A stretch of 64,000 nucleotides of DNA, taken from contig CAMDNW010000004.1 in the NCBI GenBank assembly GCA_945903275.1, positions 62,001-126,000 on the forward strand, written 5' to 3'. A program made the translations under genes and the position numbers. Of this stretch, positions 37,653 to 46,069 are shown in pieces (the first letter of the stretch is position 1; each line of letters begins with the position of its first letter). Under the pieces are notes generated by a model. The model had not been told where the DNA came from and searched no databases. It saw nothing but the letters and a program-made list of their open reading frames with translations. Source of the stretch: Thermoflexus hugenholtzii JAD2. GTDB taxonomy: Bacteria; Chloroflexota; Dehalococcoidia; UBA2979.

Positions 37653-38456
37653 CTAGATGATCCGGGCGTCGCGCAGCGCCTGCGCCAGTGCTTGCGCCTG
37701 CGCTTCGGGCGTATCGCCCTCGATGATCTGCACCGCGCCGCCGGCCTCAGGTTGCGCGAGGCGTTCAAGGCGCAGTCGGGAGCCGGCCTTGCCGACACTG
37801 GCGGCGTCGAGGCCGAGGTCGGCGGCGGTCCAGGTGGTCACGGTCTTCTTCGCGGCCTGCATGATTTGCTGGAGTTTCGGGTAGCGCGGGTCGCCGAGTT
37901 CGTTGGAGACGGTGATGACCGCGGGGAGCGGCATGCGTACGGTCTCGAAGCCGTCGAGCAGCACACGCTGCACGAGCAGCGCACCGTCCGCGGCCTGCAC
38001 GTCCTTCGCGACGATCGCGCCGGGCCAGCCGAGTTCCTCGGCGATACCGAGGCCAACTTGGCCCATGTCCCAGTCCGCGGCCTGACGGCCACAGATGACC
38101 GCGTCCACATCGCCGAGTTTCTTGATCGCCGCCGCCAAAGCGTGTGCGGTCGTGTAGGAGTCGCCGCCCTCGAAAGCATCGTCGTTGAGCAGTACGCCTT
38201 CATCGGCACCCATCGCGAGCACCTGCTTGATGGCGGCCTGCGCGCTCTCCTTGCCAAGCGAGATGACGGTGACTTTGCTTTCGCCGACCTTCTCTTTGAT
38301 ACGGAGAGCAGCCTCGGCGGCCTGTGCGTCGAAGGGGCTGAGCACCGGAGAGATGCCGGGGACGGGGACGACGGCGTTCGCGACCGTATCGATCTTGAAC
38401 GCCGAAGGCGGTGTCTCGGGATCGGGGATCTGCTTGGCGCAGACGACGAGATGCAT
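37653..38456 (-). CDS. etfB: Electron transfer flavoprotein beta subunit
   Basis: A 267-residue EtfB: VVCAKQIPDPETPP, NPFDAQAAE-like SPFDAQAAEAALR, and VICGRQAADWDMGQVGLGIAEELGW, which is the AMP/flavin-binding block and family signature. It forms the heterodimer with EtfA. The gene is 58 bases downstream of the Fe-S membrane oxidoreductase. Confidence 0.97.
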   Translation of the reverse strand: MHLVVCAKQIPDPETPPSAFKIDTVANAVVPVPGISPVLSPFDAQAAEAALRIKEKVGESKVTVISLGKESAQAAIKQVLAMGADEGVLLNDDAFEGGDSYTTAHALAAAIKKLGDVDAVICGRQAADWDMGQVGLGIAEELGWPGAIVAKDVQAADGALLVQRVLLDGFETVRMPLPAVITVSNELGDPRYPKLQQIMQAAKKTVTTWTAADLGLDAASVGKAGSRLRLERLAQPEAGGAVQIIEGDTPEAQAQALAQALRDARII

Positions 38457-38514
38457 AGAGGTTGCTCCTCAGATTGCGGACGAGGCTATGCCGCGCGGGC
38501 CGGCGAGATGGTGG

Positions 38515-40719
38515 CTACGACGATTGGCTGCCCCGACCCGCGCCATCCGTGCCGAAGACTGCCCGGTCCAGCAGTTCCGCCACGTCGAACACGCGCATGC
38601 GGCCCTCTTCCTGCGGCTGCACTGCAGGGATCCCATCTTCGAACATTTGGATGCAGAAGGGACAGTTGGATATCACGCTTTGTGCCCCGGTTTGCATCGC
38701 TTCTTCAGCACGTACGTGGTTAACGCGCCGTGCGCCCACCTCTTCCAGCCACATATTGCCGCCACCAGCGCCGCAGCAAAGGCCGCGGCTCATGGAGCGC
38801 TGCATCTCCGTGACCTTCGCGCCGGGGAGGAACTCGATGATCTGGCGGGGCGCCTCGTAGACGCCGTTCATGCGGCCGAGGTAGCAGGAATCATGGTACG
38901 TGACCTGCTCCGCGATGGGGTACTGCGGCTTGAGATCACCCTGCTGGAGCGACTTCGCGAGGAACTCGGTGTGATGGAGCACCTCAAAGCGGCCGCCGAA
39001 CTGCGGGTACTCGTTCTTGAAGGTGTTGAAGCAGTGCGGGCAGTTGGTGATCACGCGCTGGACGTTCTTGGCCTTGAACGTCTCGACCAATTGACCAGCG
39101 AGGATCTGGTAGAGGTACTCATTGCCGAGACGGCGGGCGGGGTCGCCGCTGCACGTCTCTTCCTGCCCGAGCACGCCGAAGGAGGCGCCTGCCTCGCGCA
39201 GCAGGCGGAAGACCGACTGCGTGACCGGCAGGTTGCGCTCCACCAGCGAGCCGGCACAGCCGACCCAGTAGAGGTATTCCTGTGAGCCGTCGAAGATCGG
39301 CACCTCACCAAGGCCTTCCATCCACGAGGTGCGCGTGAGGGTGGCACCACGCCAGGGGTGGCCGCGCTGTTCGAGGTTCTCGAGGGCGGCTTGCGCCGTC
39401 GCGGGGACGCGCGCTTCGTCCATCACGAGATAGCGGCGCATGTCGACGATGGTCGGGACGTGCTCGATGAGCACGGGGCACTCCTGCACACATGCGCCAC
39501 AGGTGCGGCAGGCCCAGAGCGTCTCGTCTTTGATGACCTCCCCAACCATCGCAAGCGGTGAGACGGCGCGAACATCGTGCCCCTCGTGGCCCGCGTGCTG
39601 GATCGCGGGGCCAACGTCGGCGAGGTGCAACTTGAGATCCTGGATCAAGTGCATCGGCGAGAGCGGCTGGCCGGCGATATTCGCAGGGCAGACGGCGGTG
39701 CAGCGACCACAGCTGACGCAGGCATCGAGTTCAAACAGTTGCTTCCAGGTGAAGTCTTGAATCTGACCGACGCCGAAGACCTCGCGCTCCTCGATGTTCT
39801 CGATTTTGGTAAGGCGGCCAGGAGAGTCGGTGCGGAGCAGGAAGGCGTTGATGGGGGCGAAAAACATGTGGTCGAGCTTGGTGAACACGATCAAGCCGAG
39901 CCAGCCCATCGCGAGCACGAGGTGACCCCACCACATCCAGACGTGCGCACTGAGCAATTGCGGTTCCTCGAACTCGAACAGCGCGAGGAAATGGGCCACT
40001 CCGAAGGAAACGAACGACCAACGCGCCCAGTCGGGGTGCTGCACGAGTTCGTCCACAGTGATGCGCAGCGACTCGACCGCAAAGCCGGTCAGGAGGATTA
40101 AGCCGAGGCCCCAGATGATCAGATGATCTTCGAGGCGCTCGTCCCAGTGGATGCGATGGAGGTTATCGATGTAGCGGCGATAGAGCGCCATGCCCACACC
40201 GACGAGACCGACGAGACCGAACAGATCGCCGTAGAACGAGAAGAACAGGTAATAAGGGCCGCGCAGGAAGTGGAGTGAAAAGTCATCATCGATGGCGACC
40301 TGGGCTGTCACAAACGTCAGTACGACGATTGACGAGAAGATGCACCAGTGCATCACCGCTGCGTAGCGGTCACGGCCAATCTTCTCCTGCGCGAGACCGA
40401 GTCGTACCGCGTTACGGAGCCGCTGAGAAACCTCGTCACGCAGATTGGGGGTGGGCTGGCCGATCGCCCAAAGCGTGGCGTGGCGTCCGAAGCCGTATAT
40501 GAGCAAACCGACGAGCGACGCCGTAAAGACGTAGACGGCCCACGGCTGGGCGACGTTAAAAAATATCTCGCGGGTAGCGGTTCGTTCCGCCTCGACGGAT
40601 GTGATGAGGCCGAGAGCCGACAGGCCCAGCGCAGGCCCCCACCACGCGCCGAGGAGACGAGCGCGGGATTGCACGGGCCGGATATCCGACCGCTGATCGC
40701 TGCCCCGCGCCGTCAACAT
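38515..40719 (-). CDS. Membrane Fe-S oxidoreductase (Etf:menaquinone oxidoreductase-like, HdrD/GlcF type)
   Basis: A 734-residue protein. The N-terminal third has about six transmembrane helices resembling the heme-b NarI-type domain (histidines in AVMHWCIF and FGVAHFLA). Two [4Fe-4S] ferredoxin motifs follow (CVSCGRCTAVCP, CRTCGACVQECP), then two CCG-type Cys domains (WVGCAGSL, NCPHCFNTF, YHDSCYLGR, GLCCGAGGG, NCPFCIQMF). This layout matches the EMO-type Etf:methylmenaquinone oxidoreductase that links acyl-CoA oxidation to quinone. It lies between an acyl-CoA ligase and etfBA. Confidence 0.92.
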   Translation of the reverse strand: MLTARGSDQRSDIRPVQSRARLLGAWWGPALGLSALGLITSVEAERTATREIFFNVAQPWAVYVFTASLVGLLIYGFGRHATLWAIGQPTPNLRDEVSQRLRNAVRLGLAQEKIGRDRYAAVMHWCIFSSIVVLTFVTAQVAIDDDFSLHFLRGPYYLFFSFYGDLFGLVGLVGVGMALYRRYIDNLHRIHWDERLEDHLIIWGLGLILLTGFAVESLRITVDELVQHPDWARWSFVSFGVAHFLALFEFEEPQLLSAHVWMWWGHLVLAMGWLGLIVFTKLDHMFFAPINAFLLRTDSPGRLTKIENIEEREVFGVGQIQDFTWKQLFELDACVSCGRCTAVCPANIAGQPLSPMHLIQDLKLHLADVGPAIQHAGHEGHDVRAVSPLAMVGEVIKDETLWACRTCGACVQECPVLIEHVPTIVDMRRYLVMDEARVPATAQAALENLEQRGHPWRGATLTRTSWMEGLGEVPIFDGSQEYLYWVGCAGSLVERNLPVTQSVFRLLREAGASFGVLGQEETCSGDPARRLGNEYLYQILAGQLVETFKAKNVQRVITNCPHCFNTFKNEYPQFGGRFEVLHHTEFLAKSLQQGDLKPQYPIAEQVTYHDSCYLGRMNGVYEAPRQIIEFLPGAKVTEMQRSMSRGLCCGAGGGNMWLEEVGARRVNHVRAEEAMQTGAQSVISNCPFCIQMFEDGIPAVQPQEEGRMRVFDVAELLDRAVFGTDGAGRGSQSS

Positions 40720-40726
40720 ATGCTGC

Positions 40727-42298
40727 CTAAGACCTGGCCGGAATGGCCTGCCCGTACATCTGGCGCAGATCTGTCTTCAGGATCTTGCCTAGGTGGTTGC
40801 GGGGCAGTTCATCCACCCACTGGTAAGCCGCAGGCGCCTTGTAGGAGGCGATGCGCGACTTCACGTAGGTAGTGAGTTCATCTTCCGACGGCTTCTGCGC
40901 ACCGTCTGCGGCGACGATGATGGCCTTTACCACCTCTCCCCACTCAACATCCGGGACGCCAATAACGGCGGCTTCGGCGATCGCAATGTGGTCTTCAAGT
41001 ACGTTCTCAATCTCGCCGGGCGAGATGTTCTCGCCGCCTCGGATGACCAAGTCCTTAATGCGACCAGTGATGAAGAGGTAGTTGTCCTGGTCGAGGTAGC
41101 CAACGTCACCCGTGTGCAGCCAACCATCAACCACCGCTGAGGCGGTTTCTGCTTCGCGCTTCTGATACTCCCGCATGATGCGGTCGCCGCGGATCGAGAT
41201 TTCGCCTTCCTTGCCTTGCGGCAGGAGTGTAGCGTCGGCGGCCATGATGCCGACCTCGATGTCTGGCATCGGGCGACCGACAGAACGCAGACGGGCGATC
41301 TTGAGGTCGTTCTGCTCAGGCGTCCCGTCCAGCCGGTGGTCGTCCGGACCGAGGTAGGACATGGTCGAAGTCGACTCAGTCTGGCCATAGGCGTTCATCA
41401 GGCCACAGGTGAAGGTGTCGATTGCCTTGCGGACGACCTCGAACGGCATTGGTGCGGCACCGTAGGTGATGAGTTGGAGCGACGAGATGTCATACTTCGC
41501 GAAGTCATCGACTTCCATAATGCGCTTGAGCATGGTGGGGACAACGAAGGCGTGAGAGACCTTCTCCTTCTCGACGATCTGGAGCCATCCCGACGGGTCG
41601 AAAGCCGGAAGGATGGCAAGTTTGCGACCAGCCCAGATCGAGCCAAGCATCGTGGTCGCACCGGCGACGTGGAACAGCGGCACCGAGACCAGAGTTACAT
41701 CCTGCTTCGCGGTTGGGTCGACCGGGTTCTGGGTGTTGACGACGTACGCAGTGAGCGCCTTGTGCGAGAGCACCACGCCCTTTGGCAGCGAGGTCGTGCC
41801 GGAGGTGTAGATGACAATCGCAGCATCGTTGTCATCGACTTCGGTGAAGACCATCTCGTCCGCGCCGCTGTTGCGCATGTCCTCGAAGGTGGTCAGGCCG
41901 TCGGCCTTGAAGTCCAAGGCAATGACGTTCTTGATATTCGGCAGGTTGCCTTTGATCTCCTTGTAGAGTGGGTAGTAGCGCTCCGAAAGGAACAGAATGT
42001 TCACATCAGAAGCGTCACACATGTACTGGAGTTCTTCCGGCTTGGCGCGGAAGTTTAGCGGTACGAAGGTCGCACCGATGGTGGCGCTGGCGTAGTACAA
42101 CTCGACGAACTTGGTCGAGTTCACGGCCATGATGCCGACGTTCTGGCCCTTGCCCACGCCGAGGCTCTGCAGTGCGTTCGCGAGCTGGTTGACCCGCGAC
42201 TGCAACTCCGAATACGTGACGCGCTCATCCGGGTCTGCCAGTGCCTCGCGATCGGGCACCATGCTTCCGGCGATCGTCAGGATTTCAGCGGTGTTCAC
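40727..42298 (-). CDS. AMP-dependent acyl-CoA synthetase/ligase
   Basis: A 523-residue ANL-family ligase. The ATP motif is IVIYTSGTTSLPKGVVLSHK, the A5 motif LMNAYGQTESTS, the hinge GWLHTGDVGYLD with GRIKDLVIRGGENISPGEIE, and the C-terminal catalytic Lys is in NHLGKILKTDLR. Fatty or branched carboxylic acids are likely substrates, given the operon. It ends eight bases before the Fe-S oxidoreductase start. Confidence 0.95.
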   Translation of the reverse strand: MNTAEILTIAGSMVPDREALADPDERVTYSELQSRVNQLANALQSLGVGKGQNVGIMAVNSTKFVELYYASATIGATFVPLNFRAKPEELQYMCDASDVNILFLSERYYPLYKEIKGNLPNIKNVIALDFKADGLTTFEDMRNSGADEMVFTEVDDNDAAIVIYTSGTTSLPKGVVLSHKALTAYVVNTQNPVDPTAKQDVTLVSVPLFHVAGATTMLGSIWAGRKLAILPAFDPSGWLQIVEKEKVSHAFVVPTMLKRIMEVDDFAKYDISSLQLITYGAAPMPFEVVRKAIDTFTCGLMNAYGQTESTSTMSYLGPDDHRLDGTPEQNDLKIARLRSVGRPMPDIEVGIMAADATLLPQGKEGEISIRGDRIMREYQKREAETASAVVDGWLHTGDVGYLDQDNYLFITGRIKDLVIRGGENISPGEIENVLEDHIAIAEAAVIGVPDVEWGEVVKAIIVAADGAQKPSEDELTTYVKSRIASYKAPAAYQWVDELPRNHLGKILKTDLRQMYGQAIPARS

Positions 42299-42352
42299 GA
42301 TCCACCCCCCTTCGCGGCCTTCCGACCGTGCTTGTGCGCTACTCGCGTAGCC

Positions 42353-42366
42353 GCGCCTTTAGGCGC
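42353..42366. repeat. Short hairpin upstream of the acyl-CoA ligase
   Basis: GCGCCT-TT-AGGCGC forms a tight 6-bp hairpin in the 222-base gap before the ligase gene. Its role is unknown; it could mark RNA processing within the operon. Confidence 0.3.
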
Positions 42367-42390
42367 CTGTCCTCATTTTGCTCCACACAC

Positions 42391-42406
42391 CCGGCCGCAT
42401 GGCCGG
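42391..42406. terminator. GC-rich hairpin upstream of the acyl-CoA ligase
   Basis: CCGGCC-GCAT-GGCCGG is a perfect 6-bp hairpin with a tetraloop, 115 bases after the Rieske-like gene. It may attenuate transcription between the two parts of the operon. It lacks a U tract. The rest of 42299-42520 shows no gene. Confidence 0.3.
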
Positions 42407-42520
42407 CCGGTCACAAGCACAGCAGATAGCATACTCATCCGAGTGCGTCGCGCCTCACCCGACGGGGAAGCGTCGCCACTATACTCAGGCCCGCCGCCAC
42501 CTGCCACCTGCGGGGTGTCC

Positions 42521-43027
42521 TTATCGAGGTGGTGGCTGGCGGTTGCCCAGCACCTCCACCTGCACACGCTTTGACCCGTCCGGCTGGGTCTTGGACTGCA
42601 CCACGAACGTCCGCATCGGCTGCTCCGTGCCCTGTAGGACATCGCCGCTTGCCGCCCAAACGCCACCACTGCACGGATCTTCGTAGGCACCTGGAATCTG
42701 ACGGGGGTTCTTCAATGCGCCTCGGGGGTCATCCGGGAGCCAGCGAACGGCGCAGCCAGAGCGAGCGATGCCATCGACGGCGCGAATACGGCCATTCTCA
42801 ACACCGATGAGGTAGAGGTTCTGCTCCGGGAACACGATGACCTCGCCGATGGCAAACCGGCTCTCAGCACCGGCATCGAGCAGCAGCACAGGCACGTCCG
42901 GCCCGCCAGCCATGATGCCGCGCGCCCAGCCAAAGATGCCGAATGCAGTCACTAACACGATTACGCCGACGGTGATTCGCGCCCCCATCGGGCCGAGTCC
43001 GGGTTGCTGCGTCGTGGTCTGTGTCAC
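42521..43027 (-). CDS. Membrane-anchored Rieske-like protein without cluster ligands
   Basis: A 168-residue protein with an N-terminal transmembrane helix (ITVGVIVLVTAFGIFGWARG, about 17-37). Its beta-rich domain has the spacing of a Rieske fold: R-S-G-C-A-V-R-W-L-P, then EDPCSGGVWAASGDVLQGTE. In true Rieske proteins these loops read C-x-H and C-x2-H. Only the cysteines at shifted places remain and both histidines are missing, so a [2Fe-2S] cluster is unlikely. It sits in the acyl-CoA operon. The name is a fold-level guess. Confidence 0.6.
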   Translation of the reverse strand: MTQTTTQQPGLGPMGARITVGVIVLVTAFGIFGWARGIMAGGPDVPVLLLDAGAESRFAIGEVIVFPEQNLYLIGVENGRIRAVDGIARSGCAVRWLPDDPRGALKNPRQIPGAYEDPCSGGVWAASGDVLQGTEQPMRTFVVQSKTQPDGSKRVQVEVLGNRQPPPR

Positions 43028-43054
43028 CGAGCCTCCATGCTCACTCGCCGTTCG

Positions 43055-43780
43055 TTACGTTGAACGCACAGTCGCCGCGAGGCGACGTTCGAGTGCGAGG
43101 CCTTCAGCCAAGGGGAGGTCGAGGCCGTCCGCGACGGCGCGTTTGGTCGCGCGGACGGCAGCGGGAGGCATTGACGCTAACAGTGTGGCCCAGCGACGCG
43201 CGGTGGGGAGCAGTTCGGCATGGGGGACAACGGCGTGGACAAGGCCGAGGCGGTAGGCCTCGGCAGCATCGACTGGCTCGCCGCTCGTCGCCATGCGGAG
43301 GGCATCACCGAGCGGGGCGTACCGGCCGATCAGTTGGGTGCCGCCTGCTGAGGGGATGTAGCCGAGGCGCACCTCGGGAATCGCGAGGCTTGACTCCACG
43401 CTCGCTACGCGCAGGTCGCAGTAGAGCGAAAGTTCCAGACCCGCGCCGTAGGCGAAGCCCTGGATCGCGGCGATCAGCGGGACGGAGAGCGAGGCAATCA
43501 GGCCCCAGACATCGCGCTCTTGCCGCGCGCGGCGCGCCTCGATATACGACAGTGCGGAACCGAACTCAGTGATGTCGGCACCGGCGGAGAGGGCGCGGTC
43601 GCCCGCGCCGGTGAAGACCGCGACGCGTACGGTTGGGTCGTCGCGCAGCAGGCAGAGTTGCGTCCACAACTCGTCGCGCATGGCCATATGCATGGCGTTG
43701 AGCCGCTCGGGCCGGTTGAGCGTCAACCAGACGATGTCGCCCTCGCGCTCCGCAAGGATGAACGGCGACCCGGCGGTCAT
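43055..43780 (-). CDS. Enoyl-CoA hydratase/isomerase family protein (A)
   Basis: A 241-residue crotonase-fold protein. The oxyanion segments are ALSAGADITEFG and IQGFAYGAGLELSLYCDL; later comes VRLGYIPSAGGTQLIGRY, where a hydratase Glu would occur in the glycine-rich neighbourhood, followed by a normal C-terminal helix region. It hydrates 2-enoyl-CoAs or isomerises double bonds. It starts 17 bases after the second tiny paralogue gene. Confidence 0.92.
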   Translation of the reverse strand: MTAGSPFILAEREGDIVWLTLNRPERLNAMHMAMRDELWTQLCLLRDDPTVRVAVFTGAGDRALSAGADITEFGSALSYIEARRARQERDVWGLIASLSVPLIAAIQGFAYGAGLELSLYCDLRVASVESSLAIPEVRLGYIPSAGGTQLIGRYAPLGDALRMATSGEPVDAAEAYRLGLVHAVVPHAELLPTARRWATLLASMPPAAVRATKRAVADGLDLPLAEGLALERRLAATVRST

Positions 43781-43797
43781 CGGAGCATCAGCAAGGG

Positions 43798-44037
43798 CTA
43801 GACCCAGTCCGGTTTCGCGATCGGCTGCTTCTCTAGGTTGTCCTGCGTCTGGAGTAGTTCGACATTGATCTTCTGCGTGAGCAGTTGCATATCCGGCGAC
43901 GAGCCGCGCATCGCGTCCTGCCGCCAGCGGCGCAGCGCGGCCTTGTCGGAGCGCGAGAGCGCCTTCAACTCCCCCATGGGAGCGAGCACGGCATCGAGCA
44001 TCACCTGCACTTCTTCGAGAGTGAATTCCACTTTCAC
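43798..44037 (-). CDS. Tiny hypothetical protein, paralogue 2
   Basis: A 79-residue protein I do not recognise. It aligns without gaps to the product of the preceding gene over residues 1-40: Leu7-Glu8-Glu9, Leu27-Ser28, Ala34, Arg36, and Trp38-Arg39 are shared. It is predicted to be all-helical and soluble. Its ATG overlaps the stop of paralogue 1 (ATGA), and enoyl-CoA hydratase A follows, so a role in the acyl-CoA pathway, perhaps as a heterodimer, is an inference. Confidence 0.75.
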   Translation of the reverse strand: MKVEFTLEEVQVMLDAVLAPMGELKALSRSDKAALRRWRQDAMRGSSPDMQLLTQKINVELLQTQDNLEKQPIAKPDWV

Positions 44038-44297
44038 GAGCGCACCTCCGACTCCGTTACGAACAGGCCGCCGCGCAGCCGGAGCCGCCGCGTCGTGCGC
44101 TCATCGATCGAATTGCCCAGCGACTCGTTGAGCGTACCGACGAAGTCATCCAGTTCGCGTGTGCCCATCGCACGGTTCTTGCGCCACTCACGGATGGCGT
44201 CCCTGCCTTCCTCGGACAACGTGATGTTGTCGAGGATTGTGCTGCTCATTCGCATGAGCACCGCATACGACTCTTCCAGGTTCAACAGCACTTGCAT
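44034..44297 (-). CDS. Tiny hypothetical protein, paralogue 1
   Basis: An 87-residue, probably helical protein with no recognised domain. It shares L-E-E at 7-9, L-S at 27-28 and A-x-R-x-W-R at 34-39 with the following gene product. Its C-terminus is basic (TTRRLRLRGGLFVTESE). The gene is embedded between two crotonase genes, starting 41 bases after hydratase B, so it belongs to the same transcript. Confidence 0.75.
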   Translation of the reverse strand: MQVLLNLEESYAVLMRMSSTILDNITLSEEGRDAIREWRKNRAMGTRELDDFVGTLNESLGNSIDERTTRRLRLRGGLFVTESEVRS

Positions 44298-44338
44298 GTC
44301 GCGGCCCCGTCCCTCTCACGCTGTGTTGCCAGTGTGGG

Positions 44339-45097
44339 CTATCGCCCAGTGAAGCGCGGCTCACGCCGCTCTGTGAACGCCTGCACGCCCTCTGCACGGT
44401 CGGCGGTCGTCTGCAAGATAACGGTCAGGTCGAGTTCCGCGCGCAATCCCGCCTGAAGCGGCATGTCCAGCCCGCGAAATACGGCCTCCTTGGCATAGCG
44501 GGTGGCAATCGGGCCACGCGCAGCAATTGCCTGCGCGACCGCCAGTGCCGCCGCCCGCTCCTCACCCAACGGTACGACACGGGAGACTAGTCCGATGCGG
44601 CAGGCCTCGGCAGCGTCGATCACCTCGCCGGTCAGCAACAAGCGCAGCGCCTGAGCGCGACCGACCGCGCGGGGCAAGCGCTGGGTGCTACCGGCCAGCG
44701 GCAGCATGCCATGAGCCGTCTCGGGCATTGCGAAGGTCGCACCCTCGGCGGCAAGTCTTATGTCACATGCGAGGGCGAGTTCAAGGCCCACCGAGTGGGC
44801 CATGCCGTGTAGCACGACGACCGTTGGCTGAGGCAGCGCCGCCAGCGCGTCGCACCCCGCCCCAAGCGGGGCAACAAACGGGTCAAAACCGTCCGCAAGC
44901 GCCTCGGCGTCCCAGCCTACCGCGAAGTCCGAGCCGTCCGAGACCACCACGACGGCATAGACGCGGTCTATGGCATCCGTCAGTTGCTCGCACGCCCCCC
45001 GCAGCCCGTCCATGAAGGGACGGCCGATCCCGTTGGCAGGCGCAGTCAGCGTCAGCGTCGCAATTGGCCCATCCACAGAGATCGAAGCGAACGGCAC
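44339..45097 (-). CDS. Enoyl-CoA hydratase/isomerase family protein (B)
   Basis: A 252-residue crotonase-fold protein. Its HGMAHSVGLELALACDIRLA block forms the oxyanion hole. The A-M-P-E-T-A-H-G-M-L-P-L-A-G-S-T region and AVGRAQALRLLLTGEVIDA follow. The first oxyanion region is SDFAVGWDAEALADG. It is the first gene of the long minus-strand operon and diverges from an SDR gene across 181 bases. Confidence 0.9.
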   Translation of the reverse strand: MPFASISVDGPIATLTLTAPANGIGRPFMDGLRGACEQLTDAIDRVYAVVVVSDGSDFAVGWDAEALADGFDPFVAPLGAGCDALAALPQPTVVVLHGMAHSVGLELALACDIRLAAEGATFAMPETAHGMLPLAGSTQRLPRAVGRAQALRLLLTGEVIDAAEACRIGLVSRVVPLGEERAAALAVAQAIAARGPIATRYAKEAVFRGLDMPLQAGLRAELDLTVILQTTADRAEGVQAFTERREPRFTGR

Positions 45098-45177
45098 AGC
45101 GCCCTCGGTGCATGATTATGTTGTCGGCGGCGAATCGTAGGGTTGGCCGCGCAGAGGCGTCAAACCTCGGAGCGTGG

Positions 45178-45199
45178 TTCGATGCAGATTCGATGCAGA
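45178..45199. promoter_or_regulatory. 11-bp tandem direct repeat in the divergent promoter region
   Basis: TTCGATGCAGA occurs twice head to tail (45178-45188, 45189-45199) between the divergent enoyl-CoA hydratase B and SDR genes. An 11-bp period equals about one helical turn, so it may be an operator for a regulator of the acyl-CoA operon. No regulator gene is adjacent. Confidence 0.4.
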
Positions 45200-45278
45200 G
45201 GGGCGTGCTGGACGTGACGCGCCTGACTTGCGAGGATCGCGCCCTCGCCGGACGGCACAGTGACATGGAGAGTAGTGG

Positions 45279-46052
45279 ATGGACCTCGACCTCAAGGGCC
45301 GGTCGGTGATCGTCACAGGCGCTAGCCGCGGCATTGGCCATGCCATCGCGACGGAGTTTGCGCGCGAAGGTGCGCGACTCACGATCTGCGCCCGCACGGC
45401 AGGCCCGCTCGAAGAGGCCGCCGCCCGCCTGACGGCTGAGACCGGGGCCGAGGTGCAGGCGGTCGCCTGCGACGTTACCGACCCCGCATCCGCCGAATTG
45501 ATCGTGAACGCGGCCGTCCAGAGTTACGGCAGCATCGACGCCCTTGTGAACAACGCCGGAGGTAGCACCCGCTCGGACGACCTGGACACGCGCTGGCTGG
45601 GTACGTTCGACGCGAACGTACGGTCGATCGTGCGGATCATGCTCGCCGCCAAACCACACCTCGCGCAAGCGGTCGCCAACGGCGGGGGCGCGGTGGTCAA
45701 TATCGCCTCGATCTACGGGCGGGAGAGCGGCGGCGGGCCGGAGTACAACTCGATGAAGTCGGGCCAGATCGCGATGTCGAAGGCGTACGCACTCGACTGG
45801 GCGCGCGAGGGCATCCGCGTGAACACGGTCGCGCCCGGCTCGATTGCCTTCGAAGGCGGCGGGTGGGGTCGCCGGCTGGTTGAACAGCCCGAGGTGATGC
45901 GCGAGTTTATTGAGCACAACATTCCATCGGGCCGCTTCGGACGTGTGGATGAGATCGCGAACGTGGTGGTGTTCCTATGCTCGCCACGCGCCTCCTGGGT
46001 GCTGGGCGCATCCATCAACGTTGACGGCGGGCAATCCCGCTCGAACATTTAG
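45279..46052 (+). CDS. SDR-family oxidoreductase
   Basis: A 257-residue classical short-chain dehydrogenase: TGASRGIG (12-19), NNAGG, I-A-S-I-Y-G-R, and the catalytic Y-N-S-M-K (Y-x3-K). NADP preference is suggested by CARTAGP after strand 2. The C-terminal LGASINVDGGQS is normal. A GGAGAG site precedes the ATG. It could be a 3-oxoacyl or 3-hydroxyacyl-CoA/ACP reductase linked with the divergent acyl-CoA operon. Confidence 0.93.
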   Translation: MDLDLKGRSVIVTGASRGIGHAIATEFAREGARLTICARTAGPLEEAAARLTAETGAEVQAVACDVTDPASAELIVNAAVQSYGSIDALVNNAGGSTRSDDLDTRWLGTFDANVRSIVRIMLAAKPHLAQAVANGGGAVVNIASIYGRESGGGPEYNSMKSGQIAMSKAYALDWAREGIRVNTVAPGSIAFEGGGWGRRLVEQPEVMREFIEHNIPSGRFGRVDEIANVVVFLCSPRASWVLGASINVDGGQSRSNI

Positions 46053-46069
46053 GCGAAGGAAGCGATGCG

